From Candidatus Firestoneibacteriota bacterium (GTDB lineage: Bacteria > Oederibacteriota > JAAXVQ01 > JAUVAV01), in contig DAOVYW010000125.1 of assembly GCA_030635415.1 (NCBI GenBank), forward strand, positions 1-7,119: DNA of 7,119 bases, in the 5' to 3' direction. The position numbers and the translations under genes are program-made. The notes below the pieces were generated by a model. That model worked only from the letters and a program-made list of their open reading frames with translations. It made no database searches and was not told where the DNA came from. This document shows, piece after piece, positions 6,232 to 7,119 of the stretch (position 1 is its first letter; every line of letters begins with the position of its first letter).

Positions 6232-6999
6232 ATGTCAGGCAAAATCAAGAATATGGGAGTTGTGGGGTTCGGTCTGGTAATGGGTTTGCTTATATTCACT
6301 GCTTCAGCCGGCGCGAAAGAATTAACGGGTAATGAGATTCTGGAAAAAGAGGAAGCCAACCGGCCGGACGCGGAGATAATGATAAGCGAGATGAGTATTG
6401 TCCATAAATCAGGAGCCAAACGGATCAGGAAGATAAAAATCTGGATGAAAGGTGATGACTATACTCTGGTCAGGTTTTTGTCGCCGGCTAATCTCAAAGG
6501 CACGGGTTTTCTCTCGGTAAAAGATGATGACTGGCTTTATCTGCCGGCCCTGCGAAAGGTCAGGCGGATTGCCGGCAAGGAGAAAGGCAAAAGCTTTATG
6601 GGCAGTGATTTCAGCTATGAGGACGTGGGCACTGATTCTTTGGTGGATAAATATGATGCCAAGCTACTTGGGATTGACAAATATGAAGAACGTGATTGCT
6701 ATATTCTGGAATTGGTGCCGAAGGATACCAAGGCTGCCATCTACAGCAAACAAAAGAGATGGGTGGATAAGGCGCGCTTCAACCAAATGAAGACCGAGTA
6801 TTATGATAAGCATGGAGACCTGCTCAAGGTTATGTACTTGTCCGAGGTAGAAGAGATAGAGGGATTTTGGCTCTCAAAAAGAATGGAGATGCAAAATGTG
6901 CAGAAGGGCAGCAAGACCGTTATTGTGGAAAAAGAGGTGAAGATGAATCCTAAGCTACCAGATGAAATGTTCACCACCCGTCAACTTGAAAGGAAATAG
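6232..6999 (+). CDS. LolA-like outer-membrane lipoprotein-sorting-family protein
   Basis: Predicted periplasmic lipid or lipoprotein carrier of 255 residues. A signal peptide occupies 1-28, with hydrophobic core VVGFGLVMGLLIFTA and likely cleavage after A-G-A at 28. There is no lipobox Cys, so it is periplasmic rather than lipidated. The mature part has the LolA-like beta-barrel motifs: KIKIWMKGDDYTLVRFLSP, then KGTGFLS, WLYLPALRKVRRI (101-113) and SFMGSDFSYEDVG (121-133), and later YILELVPK and MKTEYYDKHGDLLKV. WLYLP...RRI...FMGSDFSYED is the signature I associate with the LolA_like family that accompanies MMPL/RND genes, not with canonical LolA of the LolCDE route. GGGAGGT at 6218-6224 shares a base with the RND stop codon and sits seven bases before the ATG, so the genes are co-transcribed and translationally close. 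It probably accepts or escorts the exporter's substrate; that role is inferred from linkage. Confidence 0.9.
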   Translation: MSGKIKNMGVVGFGLVMGLLIFTASAGAKELTGNEILEKEEANRPDAEIMISEMSIVHKSGAKRIRKIKIWMKGDDYTLVRFLSPANLKGTGFLSVKDDDWLYLPALRKVRRIAGKEKGKSFMGSDFSYEDVGTDSLVDKYDAKLLGIDKYEERDCYILELVPKDTKAAIYSKQKRWVDKARFNQMKTEYYDKHGDLLKVMYLSEVEEIEGFWLSKRMEMQNVQKGSKTVIVEKEVKMNPKLPDEMFTTRQLERK

Positions 7000-7024
7000 G
7001 GGGGCAACCTTTTCCCCGCTTTGA

Positions 7025-7116
7025 AGAGATAGTGTCGCAATGGTTTTTAGGTTTGTCATTCCGGCGAAAGCCGGAATGACGAAAAAGCGTAAAAATCCGA
7101 GTTATGACACAGCCTC
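7025..7116. repeat. Repeat copy C: palindrome within a palindrome (REP/MITE-like)
   Basis: The core is a perfect 11-base stem, GTCATTCCGGC (7055-7065) against GCCGGAATGAC (7070-7080), with a GAAA tetraloop. Outside it, GTGTC (7032-7036) is inverted to GACAC (7106-7110), with imperfect T-rich/A-rich arms between (GGTTTTTAGG to the left, GTAAAAATCC to the right). The right tail, ATGACGA to TTATGACACAGCCTC, matches the tail of copy B. It lies 25 bases after the LolA-like gene and probably ends near the window edge. No T-run follows the stem on either strand, so it is not a typical intrinsic terminator, although the RNA hairpin could protect the 3' end of the operon transcript. Confidence 0.75.
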
Positions 7117-7119
7117 GAA

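Noticed and set aside
6999..7020. GGGG...CCCC inverted repeat after the LolA-like stop as an intrinsic terminator
   Set aside because: The stem is only four bases with a loop of about nine, and the following GCTTTG is not a T-run.

Overview
The window comes from a diderm (Gram-negative) bacterium. The evidence is a membrane-anchored parvulin chaperone of the PpiD/SurA type, a signal-peptide-bearing LolA-like periplasmic protein, a lipoprotein with a lipobox, and an RND/MMPL exporter. The moderate base composition and the REP/MITE-like 'GTCATTCCGGC' palindromes would fit a deltaproteobacterial-type or candidate-phylum genome. That is an impression only; no marker gene here fixes the taxonomy.

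Layout. (1) 1-675 (+): a YbjN-family protein, cut at the left edge. (2) 700-2199 (-): a PpiD/SurA-like peptidyl-prolyl isomerase converging on the YbjN gene with a 24-base gap. (3) 2200-2635: a gene-poor stretch holding one repeat copy (A) and an open frame without a credible start. (4) 2636-3010 (+): a small three-helix membrane protein ending in a RanBP2-type zinc finger. (5) 3128-3460 (-): a small lipoprotein with a second good ribosome binding site at its domain boundary. (6) 3461-3956: a non-coding stretch with a large nested-hairpin repeat (B), a tandem TTACAAT motif, a possible promoter and two leader hairpins. (7) 3957-6218 and 6232-6999 (+): a two-gene operon of an RND/MMPL transporter and a LolA-like protein. 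(8) 7025-7116: a third repeat copy (C), a palindrome within a palindrome.

How the genes fit together. The RND-LolA pair is the clearest functional unit. The exporter would remove a lipid or hydrophobic substrate from the inner membrane, and the LolA-like protein would receive it or carry it through the periplasm; the substrate cannot be read from the sequence. PpiD-like folding and the lipoprotein are also envelope functions. Repeats A and B bracket the variable middle (small orphan genes), and B and C bracket the RND-LolA operon. Nothing here is clearly a new defence or mobile system. The most interesting items are the repeat family, the structured leader of the RND operon, the possible dual-start lipoprotein and the zinc-finger membrane protein.
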